Assembly: GCA_002320285.1 (NCBI GenBank)
Contig: DCKE01000024.1
Span: 253,387 to 317,386, forward strand
Reading direction: 5' to 3'
Origin: Flavobacteriaceae bacterium UBA1682
GTDB taxonomy: Bacteria > Bacteroidota > Bacteroidia > Flavobacteriales > Flavobacteriaceae
DNA: 64,000 nucleotides
This document shows, piece after piece, positions 1 to 9,155 of the stretch; the first letter of the stretch is position 1, and each line of letters opens with the position of its first letter. The notes under the pieces are model-generated. The model had not been told where the DNA came from, did not search any database, and saw nothing but the letters and a program-made list of their open reading frames with translations. The translations under genes were made by a program, and so were the position numbers.

Positions 1-384
1 TCTCCTGTTCCCGTACACAGTCCATTATACCTATTGGAATTGAAAAGCAAAAAACGCACAAGCATCAATATCGGTTCAAGTCTGTTTGGAGAAAGTGGTA
101 TGTATATCTTAGAAGGCGAAATTGTTAGTGAGGAAAACCGCTTTGAGTCCAAACAGATCTTAATTGCCAAAGACAGTCAACTCTGCCAATTTGAAATGGC
201 AGAAAATACTACGGTCTATATTTTTGGAGGTGCGGTTTTTCCTGAACCGAGACATATCGAATGGAATTTTGTTTCTTCCGATTTAAATACCATCGAAAAA
301 GCTAAGGCAGACTGGATCGCACTTCGATTTCCAAAAGTTCCTGGAGATGACGGTTATGTACCCTTACCTGAAAAAAGAATATGA
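1..384 (+). CDS. Pirin family protein, C-terminal part (5' end outside window)
   Basis: The reading frame is open from base 1, so the gene starts upstream of the window. What remains is about 127 residues and looks like the C-terminal cupin half of a pirin. It contains a SPVPVHSP-like start, a segment reading IFGGAVFPEPRHIEWNF, and a tail of the LRFPKVPGDD type. Pirins are Fe-binding bicupin proteins, some with quercetinase activity; the metal-binding N-terminal half is not visible here. A TTG at base 34 could start a shorter protein, but the frame has no stop before it and the family is longer, so I treat this as a truncated view. The stop overlaps the start of the next gene by 4 bases, which suggests translational coupling. 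Confidence 0.8.
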   Translation, partial: SPVPVHSPLYLLELKSKKRTSINIGSSLFGESGMYILEGEIVSEENRFESKQILIAKDSQLCQFEMAENTTVYIFGGAVFPEPRHIEWNFVSSDLNTIEKAKADWIALRFPKVPGDDGYVPLPEKRI

Positions 385-665
385 TAATTGAACTAATAGA
401 TCAGGGAGATCAAGGCGTTTTTCATGGATTTGAAAAGGATATTCAAATAGGTGAAGTTCATTTTACACGAATTAATGATCATCAAATTGCCATTGATCAT
501 ACAGAAGTGTATACAGAATATAACGGAAAGGGGTTGGGACAAAAGATGGTCTTAGAAGTTTTTGACTATGCTAGAAACAACCGGCTCAAAATAAAACCAC
601 GCTGCTCCTTTGTTCGTTTTGTCTTTGATAAAAATCCCGGTTCACAAGATCTTTTGATTGGATAA
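381..665 (+). CDS. Small GNAT-type N-acetyltransferase (YjdJ-like)
   Basis: A 94-residue protein of the short GCN5-related acetyltransferase type. The acetyl-CoA loop is visible as GKGLGQKMV around residues 49-57, followed by the helix VFDYARNN and the segment IKPRCSFVRFVFDKN. In this short family the last strand carries a conserved Cys/Ser (here PRCSF). The substrate is unknown. The ATG overlaps the pirin stop by 4 bases, so both genes are probably co-transcribed. The gene ends at a strong convergent terminator. Confidence 0.82.
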   Translation: MIIELIDQGDQGVFHGFEKDIQIGEVHFTRINDHQIAIDHTEVYTEYNGKGLGQKMVLEVFDYARNNRLKIKPRCSFVRFVFDKNPGSQDLLIG

Positions 666-674
666 AGCTTTGAA

Positions 675-704
675 GCAATCGCTATTTATAGTAATAGCGA
701 TTGC
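675..704. terminator. Bidirectional terminator hairpin
   Basis: A perfect 12-bp inverted repeat (675-686 with 693-704, 6-base loop) lies between the convergent GNAT and WG-repeat genes and overlaps the last codons of the latter. T/A runs are weak, so termination strength is uncertain. A similar ATCGCTA/TAGCGAT pairing occurs upstream of the bestrophin gene at 4945-4980. Confidence 0.6.
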
Positions 705-1386
705 CACAAAAGTCAATAATTATCGGTTGACCAGCTAAAGTTCCGGCTAGTAATATACCACTGTCTTCGGTTGCATTCGCATTCATATTATAAAGAAAAT
801 CATATAAAAACTTGACTTTAACAAGCCCTTGAGCATCTATGACTCCATACTTTCCGTTTTTCTTCGCTATAAAGTAATTCTCACTACCGTCTAACCAAAA
901 TAGATAATCTAAGGTTTGATAATGATTTTCAACCACTACCATTCCCTTGATATCACGTATACCCCACAGTTTATTCTTTTCAAATAACACCAAATTGTGT
1001 TCGACCTGAGGACAACATACAGCTGGAGCAGATTGAACCGTATCCATTTTTAAAACAATACTGCCTTTTTTATCGATCCGATACTTGATTTCATCCAAAG
1101 TTACCAAGGCATAATCCGCAGTTCCCATCACAGAAGCATTTTGACTTAATAAGGTATAAAAATCCATTTTAAACATACCTGCTTGATCAAATTTAGCGGG
1201 AATCAACACCTTACCCTGACGATCGACATATCCGTATTTTTGCCCTTTAATAAAAGGAATTATTTCTGGAGCGCTTTCACAATAGGAAACGGGAATTTTT
1301 ACTTGGGCAAATCCAACCGAAAGCTTGGTGTACAAAACAATACAAACAAGCATTCTCATCGGAAAAATCAATTTTATTACATTCAT
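682..1386 (-). CDS. WG repeat-containing secreted protein
   Basis: A 234-residue protein with an N-terminal hydrophobic signal peptide (about residues 1-27, ending around VGFAQ). Three WG-type repeats follow: YGYVDRQGKVLIPAKFD near residues 51-67, WGIRDIKGMVVVENHY near 141-156, and KYGVIDAQGLVKVKFLYD near 180-197. WG repeats form beta-hairpin units in exported proteins of Bacteroidota and other bacteria; the specific function is unknown. The gene is alone on its strand and convergent to the GNAT gene. Confidence 0.75.
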   Translation of the reverse strand: MNVIKLIFPMRMLVCIVLYTKLSVGFAQVKIPVSYCESAPEIIPFIKGQKYGYVDRQGKVLIPAKFDQAGMFKMDFYTLLSQNASVMGTADYALVTLDEIKYRIDKKGSIVLKMDTVQSAPAVCCPQVEHNLVLFEKNKLWGIRDIKGMVVVENHYQTLDYLFWLDGSENYFIAKKNGKYGVIDAQGLVKVKFLYDFLYNMNANATEDSGILLAGTLAGQPIIIDFCGNRYYYK

Positions 1387-1702
1387 CGTATTTGGTAGAT
1401 AGTTGATCCAAGTTCAAACAGGGCACATTCTAGTTCTATTTCAAAAAAGTCTATAAAACGCCAATATCTGAACGACCAAAGTAAACAAAAATCACTTAAA
1501 CGCATAGGCTACCGATTAATAAAAAAGTGTGTTTGTGATTTTAGAATAAAATTGGAGCCTAAACCAGGTTAAAAATTTACACCCGTCAATTCAACTTTTC
1601 TCATGCGGGAATTCAAAAAGAGAATAAAAATGTCTTTTTAAAGCGAACAGTTGCTGAGTTGCGCTCAAAAACTTAAATTAGCGACTTAAACTAAAATAGA
1701 AA
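1387..1702. other. Intergenic region upstream of DPP IV
   Basis: A 316-base gap between divergent genes. I see no ORF, RNA gene or repeat. Promoters for both flanking genes must lie here, but no clean TTTG-N19-TAnnTTTG pair was found. Confidence 0.4.
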
Positions 1703-3892
1703 ATGAGAAAAACCTCTTTATTTGTATTTCTATTAGCCGGTAATTTTTTATTTGCGCAACGAAATCTAACTATAGAAGAAGCGACATCGGGTAATTTCAC
1801 GAAGTTTGCTCCGAAAACCATTACAGCTCCGCAATGGCAAGATCAAAATCAACTGAGCTATTTGGATGCAACTTATCAGAATTTGATGAGTCGAAATCAA
1901 TCGAATAAATGGAAAGAAACCGTTTTAATTTCTAAGACAGATTTACAAAGTGCCATTGACAAAACCTTAAATGAGGCGGGAATAAACCTGAGAATTTTCC
2001 CTTATGCTTATACTTGGAAAGACGCAAAAACATTGACGTTTACAGCCACGGGAAAGGACAATATGTACTACATTGAATACGAGGTGGCTTCCAAAAAAGT
2101 GAGTAACTTTTTTAAATTGGACAAACTCGCTAAAAACCAGCTTGTTTCATCAAAGGGAAACTATATGGCTTGGTTAAACGACAACAACATCGTGATTTCT
2201 GATCTTAATAACAAAGACATTACAGTAACTAATGATGCTGCTTTAGACATCATTAATGGAAGTAACGATACCCATAGACAAGAATTTGGTATCGATCGCG
2301 GTATGTGGTGGAATCCCACAAAGGATCAATTGCTTTACTATAGAAAAGATCAAAGTATGGTAAGCTCCTATCCCTTAGTCAATTTTGGATCACGTGTTGC
2401 GGAAGTAAAAAACATTAAATACCCGATGGCGGGTATGACTAGTGAGCAGGTTACTTTAGTGGTTTATGACATCAAAACTCAAAAGAAAGTAACCTTACAA
2501 ACCGGTGAGCCCAAAGAACAATTTTTAACGATGGTTACTTGGGATCCAAAAGGCGAATACGTTTATGTTGGTCTACTCAATCGCGAACAAAATCACATTC
2601 AAGTTAATCGATATAATGCAACTACGGGGCTTCTCGACAAAAAGTTATTTGAAGACCAATCAAATACCTATGCAGAACCGTCTCATGCTTTGACATTTGT
2701 ACCTAATAAAAACAATGAATTTTTATACCTTACTGAAAAAGACGGTTTCCGTCAAATTTATCTATACAACACCGATGGTAAGGAGTTGAAGAAATTGGGA
2801 TATAAAGACGTTGTCGTCAAAGAGATATTGGGTTTTGATTCAACTGGAAAAACCTTGTATTATGTAGGCACTAGCAACAGAGGATTGGATAGACAACTTT
2901 ATAAAGTAACCTTAGCAAACCAAACCACAGAGCTGCTAACGACGCTATCCGGAACGCATAACATTCAAATGAATGAAAACAAAACTGCTTTCTTAGATCA
3001 GTTTAGCAATACGACAACACCTAATGAAATCAGCATAGTAGATACCAAAACCAAAAAAGCGGTTGAACTAGTTAAGTCGCCAAATCCTTACGAAGGAACG
3101 GTGACGCTTCCGAAAATGGAAATGGTTACCCTAACAGCTGCTGACGGTCAGACTACCCTAAATGGTCGATTGATCTACCCTGCCAATTTTGATGCTACTA
3201 AAAAATACCCGGTAATGGTATATGTTTACGGTGGGCCTCATGCGCAGTTAGTTCAAAACAAATGGTTGGGTGGTGCTAGTTTATTTGACTATTATATGGC
3301 TCAAAATGGTTATGTTGTTTTTACAGTTGACAATAGAGGAAGTGATAACAGAGGTCGCGATTTCGAACATGTTATACACCGAAAACTGGGTGAAAATGAA
3401 ATGGCCGACCAATTAAAGGGAATTGAATTTTTAAAATCAAAAAGTTTTGTAGATGCTGATAAAATCGGCGTTTATGGCTGGAGTTTTGGAGGATTTATGA
3501 CCACTACCCTTTCGATAAATCATCCAGAAATATTTAAGGTTGGAGTTGCTGGAGGACCAGTGATGGATTGGAAATACTATGAAATCATGTATGGGGAACG
3601 TTATATGGATACACCTCAGGAAAACCCAGAAGGTTATGAGAAAACCAGTTTAATCAATAAGGCGGATAAACTTAATAATCGTTTACTTGTTATTCACGGC
3701 GCTCAAGATCCTGTAGTGGTTCAGCAGCACTCGATGGAGTTTATCGAAGCCTGTATCAAAGCGGGTAAACAAGTCGATTACTTCCTATATCCTACCCATG
3801 AACACAATGTATCCGGTAAAGATCGCGTACACTTAAATCAAAAAATAGCCGATTACTTCTTTACACATCTTCAAAAATCCACGTTGAACTAA
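1703..3892 (+). CDS. S9 family dipeptidyl peptidase IV
   Basis: A 729-residue secreted serine peptidase. A signal peptide (residues 1-18, ending LFAQ) is followed by an eight-bladed beta-propeller region (DPPIV_N, about 80-440) and a C-terminal alpha/beta hydrolase domain (about 500-725). The nucleophile motif is GWSFGGF with Ser594. The acidic member is Asp669 in HGAQDPVV and the His is most likely His701 in the THEHN segment. Length and order fit DPP IV, which removes X-Pro dipeptides from peptides in the periplasm and is common in Bacteroidota that grow on protein. The ATG is followed directly by the basic n-region of the signal peptide. A strong terminator lies 20 bases downstream, so the gene is monocistronic. 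Confidence 0.93.
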   Translation: MRKTSLFVFLLAGNFLFAQRNLTIEEATSGNFTKFAPKTITAPQWQDQNQLSYLDATYQNLMSRNQSNKWKETVLISKTDLQSAIDKTLNEAGINLRIFPYAYTWKDAKTLTFTATGKDNMYYIEYEVASKKVSNFFKLDKLAKNQLVSSKGNYMAWLNDNNIVISDLNNKDITVTNDAALDIINGSNDTHRQEFGIDRGMWWNPTKDQLLYYRKDQSMVSSYPLVNFGSRVAEVKNIKYPMAGMTSEQVTLVVYDIKTQKKVTLQTGEPKEQFLTMVTWDPKGEYVYVGLLNREQNHIQVNRYNATTGLLDKKLFEDQSNTYAEPSHALTFVPNKNNEFLYLTEKDGFRQIYLYNTDGKELKKLGYKDVVVKEILGFDSTGKTLYYVGTSNRGLDRQLYKVTLANQTTELLTTLSGTHNIQMNENKTAFLDQFSNTTTPNEISIVDTKTKKAVELVKSPNPYEGTVTLPKMEMVTLTAADGQTTLNGRLIYPANFDATKKYPVMVYVYGGPHAQLVQNKWLGGASLFDYYMAQNGYVVFTVDNRGSDNRGRDFEHVIHRKLGENEMADQLKGIEFLKSKSFVDADKIGVYGWSFGGFMTTTLSINHPEIFKVGVAGGPVMDWKYYEIMYGERYMDTPQENPEGYEKTSLINKADKLNNRLLVIHGAQDPVVVQQHSMEFIEACIKAGKQVDYFLYPTHEHNVSGKDRVHLNQKIADYFFTHLQKSTLN

Positions 3893-3912
3893 ACGAAATA
3901 AATTTTTAAATA

Positions 3913-3957
3913 AAAAGAGGTTATTCCAATAGTTGGAATAACCTCTTTTGTTTTTTA
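3913..3957 (+). terminator. Intrinsic terminator after DPP IV
   Basis: A perfect 17-bp stem (3913-3929 with 3933-3949), 3-base loop, followed by a T-rich run (3948-3957). The A-run at the left makes it also usable for the convergent bestrophin gene. Confidence 0.92.
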
Positions 3958-3989
3958 AATGAGAGTATGAACAAAATAAACTACAAAAA

Positions 3990-4904
3990 TTAGTTTAAGA
4001 TGAATTTCTCATCGTAGCCTTTAATGTTTGGTAAAGGTTTATCAGCTAACTCACAAAGACTGTACTCAATATTCTCACACATATTATTAAGGGCTAAATC
4101 ATTTTCGTCATAGCCAAAAGGTTCAGCAATCTCATCAACTATGGCGTCTAATGCGATAAACGAATAGGCTACGAATGTTACAAAAAACGGCATCGCCCAA
4201 CTGATGGTGTCAATCAATCCAAAAGGCAACATAAAACAATACAAATAAACCGTACGGTGCAACAGTACAAAATACACAAAGGGAATACGGGTGTGCAAGA
4301 TCCGTTCACAGCCACCGAGTATCATTGAAAGTTCATTGATGTTTTGATCTATTCTCACCTTTTCAATCGAATCAATATTACCAGCCTTATGTTGACTGTG
4401 CAACCAACGTGTCAATTCATTTAAAATAGCAGCTGTTTTATATTTTTTGTTTTCCAAAATGCTGCAAAACGCTGAAGGCAACAATCGTTTCATTTCTGGC
4501 ATCACATCTTCAGAACGCAACTGTCCCTTAAGAGCATAGGTAAAAGCAATAATCAGATTAATACTGTATTCCTGTTCCTTTTTGGACGCAGCTACATAAT
4601 TAAGCAACTGAAAACTCAAAGAACGGCTGTGAATAACCAAACTCCCCCACAACTTGCGTCCCTCCCAAAAACGATCATAGGCCGCTGAGTTACAGAAACC
4701 CAAAAAGATAGCCAAGGAAATCCCCATTAAAGTAAAGACAGTTACATTTAGCGGAAAGTCTATATGCGGAAATGATAAGTGGTAATAATACACCACCCAA
4801 GAAAATACAAACAACAACGATAAGATGGGATATATTTTTTTGAGTACGGAACCTTTCCATGAAAATAACATCCTTAAAATAGTGCTTCTATATCTAACTA
4901 TCAT
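3990..4904 (-). CDS. Bestrophin-like (UPF0187/YneE) membrane channel
   Basis: A 304-residue multi-pass inner-membrane protein of the bacterial bestrophin family. Hydrophobic segments are near residues 22-42, 50-70, 205-225 and 232-252. The family-typical stretch GFCNSAAYDRFWEGRKLWG lies near residues 69-87, and a C-terminal helix carries DEIAEPFGYDENDL. Bacterial bestrophins form pentameric ion channels; selectivity cannot be read from the sequence. The gene stands alone, convergent to DPP IV. Confidence 0.88.
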   Translation of the reverse strand: MIVRYRSTILRMLFSWKGSVLKKIYPILSLLFVFSWVVYYYHLSFPHIDFPLNVTVFTLMGISLAIFLGFCNSAAYDRFWEGRKLWGSLVIHSRSLSFQLLNYVAASKKEQEYSINLIIAFTYALKGQLRSEDVMPEMKRLLPSAFCSILENKKYKTAAILNELTRWLHSQHKAGNIDSIEKVRIDQNINELSMILGGCERILHTRIPFVYFVLLHRTVYLYCFMLPFGLIDTISWAMPFFVTFVAYSFIALDAIVDEIAEPFGYDENDLALNNMCENIEYSLCELADKPLPNIKGYDEKFILN

Positions 4905-5582
4905 AGCGTTCTTTTTTTACAAAGTTACGAACAACCCATAAAAAAATCGCTACTTCTATCGGTAGATAAAAATAGCGATTCAGGATGCCTCTAAACATCA
5001 GAACAACATTTATTTGAAATTATAATTCAAATCAAAAAAAAGCCTAATCTCATTGAATTGTTTAATAAACTATCATTTCTATTAGACTTCTATAAAGTAA
5101 ATATAGAAAAATTATACTAAAAAAACAAGGTTTTTATCGATAAACACCGATAAAAGAACAACTAAAAAGGTTTAATATCTCAGTTTCATTATTTTATAAT
5201 TCAAAAAATAATAATTTATTTTTGATTTTAAATAGTTCTTCATAGTATTAATGATCTTTTGATCGCCCTAGAGAGTATAAATAGTAAATCCACCTCCTTA
5301 TTGAACTACAAAGACCTAATTAATAAGTATGGGTAGTGCAATCAGAAGTGTGATTTTACATTTTTTTAATAGCTATTGCCTTTTATATATAAGCAATTAA
5401 GCTTATATTTAATGTCGAATTTCAAAACGGGTTTTCACTTAGGGTTCGCCTTATTTTTATTTATCAACAATAGAATTATTCTATTCTATTATAAAAAATG
5501 ATAATCGAAAACAATAGTAATTCTCTACTTGAATCCCTAATTTTGACATTCCAAATTAATAGTAATCATAAAACATAAAACT
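4905..5582. other. Intergenic region between bestrophin and peroxiredoxin genes
   Basis: A very AT-rich gap of 678 bases with no convincing ORF. It holds an 8-bp inverted repeat (4945-4952 with 4973-4980) upstream of the bestrophin gene and a promoter-like TAATTTTG at 5538-5545 before the peroxiredoxin gene. Nothing else was recognised. Confidence 0.5.
5538..5545 (+). promoter_or_regulatory. Probable -7 promoter box of the peroxiredoxin operon
   Basis: TAATTTTG fits the Bacteroidota -7 consensus TAnnTTTG and lies 37 bases before the ATG. No good -33 TTTG is visible at the usual spacing, so an activator may be required. The same octamer precedes tpx at 9744-9751. Confidence 0.5.
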
Positions 5583-6221
5583 ATGTCATTAGTAGGTAAA
5601 AAATTCCCAAACATTACAGTAGACGCCATTTCTGAAATGGGAGATGATTTAAGAATCAATATATTTGAAGAGGCGACAAAAAACAATAAAAAAGTTATCT
5701 TGTTCTGGTATCCTAAAGATTTCACTTTTGTATGTCCAACAGAATTACATGCTTTCCAAGCAGCTTTACCAGAATTTGAGAAGCGAAATACTTTGGTTAT
5801 TGGTGCTTCATGTGATACTAACGAAGTGCATTTTGCTTGGTTAAACACATCAAAAAACAATGGTGGTATTGAAGGTGTTACTTACCCTATCCTTGCAGAT
5901 ACTACACGTAATCTTTCTAACGTATTAGGTATCTTAGACGTTGAAAGTACGGAATACAATGAAGAATTGGATGCTGTGATCATCAACGGATCTAATGTGA
6001 CATACCGCGCTACGTATTTAATCGACGAAACAGGAAAAATTTTCCATGAATCCGTTAACGATATGCCATTGGGAAGAAACGTAAACGAATACCTAAGATT
6101 GATTGATGCTTATACCCACGTACAAACTCACGGTGAAGTTTGTCCTGCAAACTGGGAAGAAGGAAAAGAAGCGATGAATGCCAATAGAGATGGTGTTGCT
6201 TCTTACCTAAGTCAAAACTAA
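5583..6221 (+). CDS. 2-Cys peroxiredoxin (AhpC/TSA family)
   Basis: A 212-residue cytoplasmic thiol peroxidase that reduces H2O2 and organic peroxides. The peroxidatic Cys51 lies in FTFVCPTELHAF, and the resolving Cys187 in GEVCPANW near the C-terminus, so it is a typical 2-Cys enzyme. It is followed after 18 bases by a thioredoxin-fold gene that probably supplies electrons and then by a small helical protein; the three share a terminator at 6861-6885. The octamer upstream suggests control shared with tpx. AhpF is not in the window. Confidence 0.93.
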   Translation: MSLVGKKFPNITVDAISEMGDDLRINIFEEATKNNKKVILFWYPKDFTFVCPTELHAFQAALPEFEKRNTLVIGASCDTNEVHFAWLNTSKNNGGIEGVTYPILADTTRNLSNVLGILDVESTEYNEELDAVIINGSNVTYRATYLIDETGKIFHESVNDMPLGRNVNEYLRLIDAYTHVQTHGEVCPANWEEGKEAMNANRDGVASYLSQN

Positions 6222-6239
6222 TTAAAAAAACAAAAAAAT

Positions 6240-6548
6240 ATGCTAATCGAATTAGATCAAGATAATTTACAAGAAATTGTCAATTCAAACCAAAAAGTAG
6301 TGGTACAATTTTCAGCCTCTTGGTGTGGAAATTGTAGAATTATGAAACCTAAATTCAAAAAATTGGCAACAGAGAAAGGAGACATTACTTTCGTAATTGC
6401 CGATGCTGAGAATTTTCCGGAATCAAGAAAACTGGCTGACGTATCTAACTTACCGACATTTGCTACTTTTGTAGGAGGAACATTGAAAAATCAAACTCAA
6501 ACCAATAAAGCAGAAGTATTAAGTGAATTGGTAAACGAAATAGCTTAA
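6240..6548 (+). CDS. Thioredoxin family protein
   Basis: A 102-residue single-domain thioredoxin with the active site WCGNC (Trp28, Cys29, Cys32) instead of the usual WCGPC. The cis-Pro follows in SNLPTFATF near residue 78. Replacing Pro by Asn in the CxxC motif normally raises the redox potential. Located 18 bases after the peroxiredoxin gene, it is likely the dedicated reductant of that enzyme. Confidence 0.9.
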   Translation: MLIELDQDNLQEIVNSNQKVVVQFSASWCGNCRIMKPKFKKLATEKGDITFVIADAENFPESRKLADVSNLPTFATFVGGTLKNQTQTNKAEVLSELVNEIA

Positions 6549-6582
6549 TTTCTATAAATATTAACTCATAAGTCCTATAAGT

Positions 6583-6840
6583 ATGAAATTACCGATAATC
6601 AAACATTTAACAGCGTTTATTGAAGAAAACGATCAAGATTACATCATTGAAACCATTGAAGTGCTCGAAGCACTGACAGAAGTTCCTTCTTTAAAAGATG
6701 AAGAATTAGATGTTATTGGCGAACTAATTTCCAATATGTATGGTGCTATTGAAGTCAATAAAATGATCAAGGAAGGCACTAGCAAAAAAGAAGCTTTAAA
6801 TGCATTTATGCAACGTGTCTTAGGATCCATTGACAAATAA
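6583..6840 (+). CDS. Small conserved helical protein (DUF6952-like)
   Basis: An 85-residue acidic, helix-rich protein with no signal peptide or membrane segment. From memory it matches a short Flavobacteriia family (DUF6952) that regularly follows peroxiredoxin and thioredoxin genes; the family number is from recall only. Its C-terminal half (NKMIKEGTSKKEALNAFMQRV) looks like a helical hairpin. Co-transcription suggests a role in peroxide metabolism, but no activity can be assigned. Confidence 0.7.
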   Translation: MKLPIIKHLTAFIEENDQDYIIETIEVLEALTEVPSLKDEELDVIGELISNMYGAIEVNKMIKEGTSKKEALNAFMQRVLGSIDK

Positions 6841-6860
6841 TATTCGTTTTTGTAAACATA

Positions 6861-6888
6861 AAAAGCCCTCATATAGAGGGCTTTTTTT
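6861..6888 (+). terminator. Intrinsic terminator of the peroxiredoxin operon
   Basis: A perfect 10-bp GC-rich stem (6861-6870 with 6876-6885), 5-base loop, then a T-run. Confidence 0.9.
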
Positions 6889-7064
6889 TATAACCCATTC
6901 AAATAATAATATTCTCTGTTTTTTTGTCTTTACTAAAAATCTATTAGTCATTCAGGATCGTATAACACCTCAAAAACAATTATTCCATTCCCTAGCTTTA
7001 TCTATCTATTTTACTGTTAGAGTTTCCTGGTATGTTACAGAGTTTTCGCTTTGATTAAAGCTTT

Positions 7065-7595
7065 CTAATGCGTAGGTATCTCCACAATTTTAGTTGCAGC
7101 ACTATCCCCATCCAACAAGTGAAATAACTCTTTTTCAAATGCGGCAGCGGCTTCCAAATCAAGTTGTTTGGTTTTTACGTTTCCTTCACTATTTAAACTG
7201 ATTGATGTTATAACAGGGTTCGAATCGGAAAACACTATGGGCACTTGGTTGTGATTTACGCGATTTTTTATCAGTTCGTACACCAGTTTGAATTTGGAGG
7301 CCTCTACTAAATACGATTTGCTAAACAAGGTCTTCGACACATCACCCTCCTTCTTCGTGTTGTGATTCTCTATCTTATAAAAATCACCCATCTTCTTTCC
7401 CGTATACTTGATTTCTTGAACCGTCGATAGATTTGAATTTAAAATCTGAATTTCAAACAAGGCATCTTCGACAGCTACCGCTGTCGGCGCCTTAACCTCA
7501 TAGGTTGGCTGTTCTTTCTTATCGGTACAAGAGCTAGCTGCTACAGCTAATACCATCATTACAAACCCAGTAATCGTTTTATTACATCCAGTCAT
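7065..7595 (-). CDS. Putative lipoprotein of unknown function
   Basis: A 176-residue exported protein. The N-terminus has a hydrophobic signal ending VAASSCTDKKE, a lipobox-like site with Cys23. The mature part is rich in charged residues and beta-prone. It shows no family I recognise. It stands alone between the peroxiredoxin operon and the MFS gene, in the same direction as the latter and 83 bases downstream of it, so readthrough is possible. Confidence 0.65.
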   Translation of the reverse strand: MTGCNKTITGFVMMVLAVAASSCTDKKEQPTYEVKAPTAVAVEDALFEIQILNSNLSTVQEIKYTGKKMGDFYKIENHNTKKEGDVSKTLFSKSYLVEASKFKLVYELIKNRVNHNQVPIVFSDSNPVITSISLNSEGNVKTKQLDLEAAAAFEKELFHLLDGDSAATKIVEIPTH

Positions 7596-7678
7596 AGTAT
7601 ATTTTTTGAAAACTCTAAATTACAAAAAGAATTGACAAAGCCGAATCAACTTATCACCAGCTTTTGCACCCTTCCTAA

Positions 7679-9067
7679 TTAACGATGGTTTTTACGTATC
7701 TTAAAGACAAACATAACTGCTACACAGACCAACAACATCACGTTGAACCAGGTAACGGTTCGGTATGCTATAAAATATGACGCGCTTTCGACCCGATTAA
7801 AAAACAGTCCAACTATTAATGCTATACCTAGTGCTATGGCTAATTGTTGTACGGTTAGATAAACACCGGATGCCGCTCCTACTAAGTCATCAGGTATACG
7901 GCGAATAGCCACTGTTAACATACAAGGTAATACCGTACCACAACCCAATCCATACACAAATAAAATTCCATAAACCAATGCCGGATGAATCTCTGCTGTG
8001 CTAAAAACATACAAATGGGCTGATAGAGAAACAACCATTATAAAAAGACCTATCACTATCAATTTCTCTTGTAATTTATCGAGTAACTTAACCGCGATTA
8101 CCGATGCTAATACATATCCTAATCCTTGTAATACAAAATAATAACCGGTCTGAGTTGAACTAATACCTAAACCATTTTGTAAATAAATAGCATTGATAAA
8201 AAAATAGGTATCCTGAACCATAAAATAAAAAATAACAGCTGCCAATCCCAAATTAAAATCGGCAAATGCAAAAACTTTGAGATCGATTAATACCGATCTC
8301 CCCTGTTGCTTCCGGTATCGTTGATGAACTACAAATGCCACAGACAACACCCCACTCAACCCCAATATAATCAAACTCCACAACGGCCAGTTTTTCTCGC
8401 GTCCTTCGATCAGTGGATAGATAAACCCCACCAGTATAAACAACAGTAGTGTTTGTCCAACAAAATCAAAACTCAAGCGGTTTTGTCGTTCACTTTCGGG
8501 CAACACTCTATATCCCCAATATATCGCGATCAGACCAACCGGTATATTGATGACAAAAATCATTCGCCAACCCTCGATAAAAGTGTGTATATCGGGTAAT
8601 AAACCGCCTAGAAATTGTCCAATCACTGAAGCTACACCAGCTATACTGCCATAGACACCATAGGCTTTGATCTTTTCAGTACTGTTTTCAAATATCAAAG
8701 GAATCAACGCCAAACCCTGGGGAACCATAAAGGCAGCACTTATTCCCTGTAAAAGTCGGGATAAATTGAGCTGTAAGGCGGTTTGTGATATACTGCACAA
8801 TGCCGATGCAACAGTAAAAATCAACATACCGATTAAGTAAACCTTTTTTCTACCAAAATAATCTCCTGCCTTACTTCCTGCAATCAAAAAACCGGCATAA
8901 CCAATCACGTATAATACTACAATGAGCTGAGAATCCGCATCACTGGCATTTAACGCCATTTTGATTGACGGAATAGCGACATTGACTATAAATAAATCGA
9001 TCACACAAAGAAAAATAGCCATAGATACCAATACTAGTGCGATCCATTTCTGACGAGATACTTCCAT
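7679..9067 (-). CDS. MFS drug-efflux transporter (DHA2, EmrB/QacA type)
   Basis: A 462-residue integral membrane protein. The DHA2 fold is indicated by its length, the first-helix motif IDLFIVNVAIPSI, the loop motif A-like segment GDYFGRKKVYLIG after helix 2, and RLLQGISAAFMVPQG in helix 4/5. It probably exports hydrophobic or electrophilic compounds by proton antiport. It is divergent from an HxlR regulator with only 85 bases between, the usual arrangement of a self-controlled efflux pair. The substrate is unknown. Confidence 0.9.
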   Translation of the reverse strand: MEVSRQKWIALVLVSMAIFLCVIDLFIVNVAIPSIKMALNASDADSQLIVVLYVIGYAGFLIAGSKAGDYFGRKKVYLIGMLIFTVASALCSISQTALQLNLSRLLQGISAAFMVPQGLALIPLIFENSTEKIKAYGVYGSIAGVASVIGQFLGGLLPDIHTFIEGWRMIFVINIPVGLIAIYWGYRVLPESERQNRLSFDFVGQTLLLFILVGFIYPLIEGREKNWPLWSLIILGLSGVLSVAFVVHQRYRKQQGRSVLIDLKVFAFADFNLGLAAVIFYFMVQDTYFFINAIYLQNGLGISSTQTGYYFVLQGLGYVLASVIAVKLLDKLQEKLIVIGLFIMVVSLSAHLYVFSTAEIHPALVYGILFVYGLGCGTVLPCMLTVAIRRIPDDLVGAASGVYLTVQQLAIALGIALIVGLFFNRVESASYFIAYRTVTWFNVMLLVCVAVMFVFKIRKNHR

Positions 9068-9086
9068 TTTAAGACTGTTTTTTTTG

Positions 9087-9094
9087 TAAATTTG
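9087..9094 (+). promoter_or_regulatory. Probable -7 box for the HxlR gene
   Basis: TAAATTTG matches TAnnTTTG, 58 bases before the HxlR ATG. A -33 box is not clear. Confidence 0.4.
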
Positions 9095-9142
9095 AAACGA
9101 AATTAGAGTTTAATAAAGAGATTCACAACTAGTTATAAAAAA

Positions 9143-9155
9143 CATACTTAGTATG
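9143..9155. promoter_or_regulatory. Candidate HxlR operator
   Basis: A 5-bp inverted repeat with 3-base centre, CATAC-TTA-GTATG, overlaps the HxlR start codon. HxlR proteins bind as dimers to such short palindromes between divergent genes. A second palindrome, AACTAGTT, lies at 9127-9134. Confidence 0.4.
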
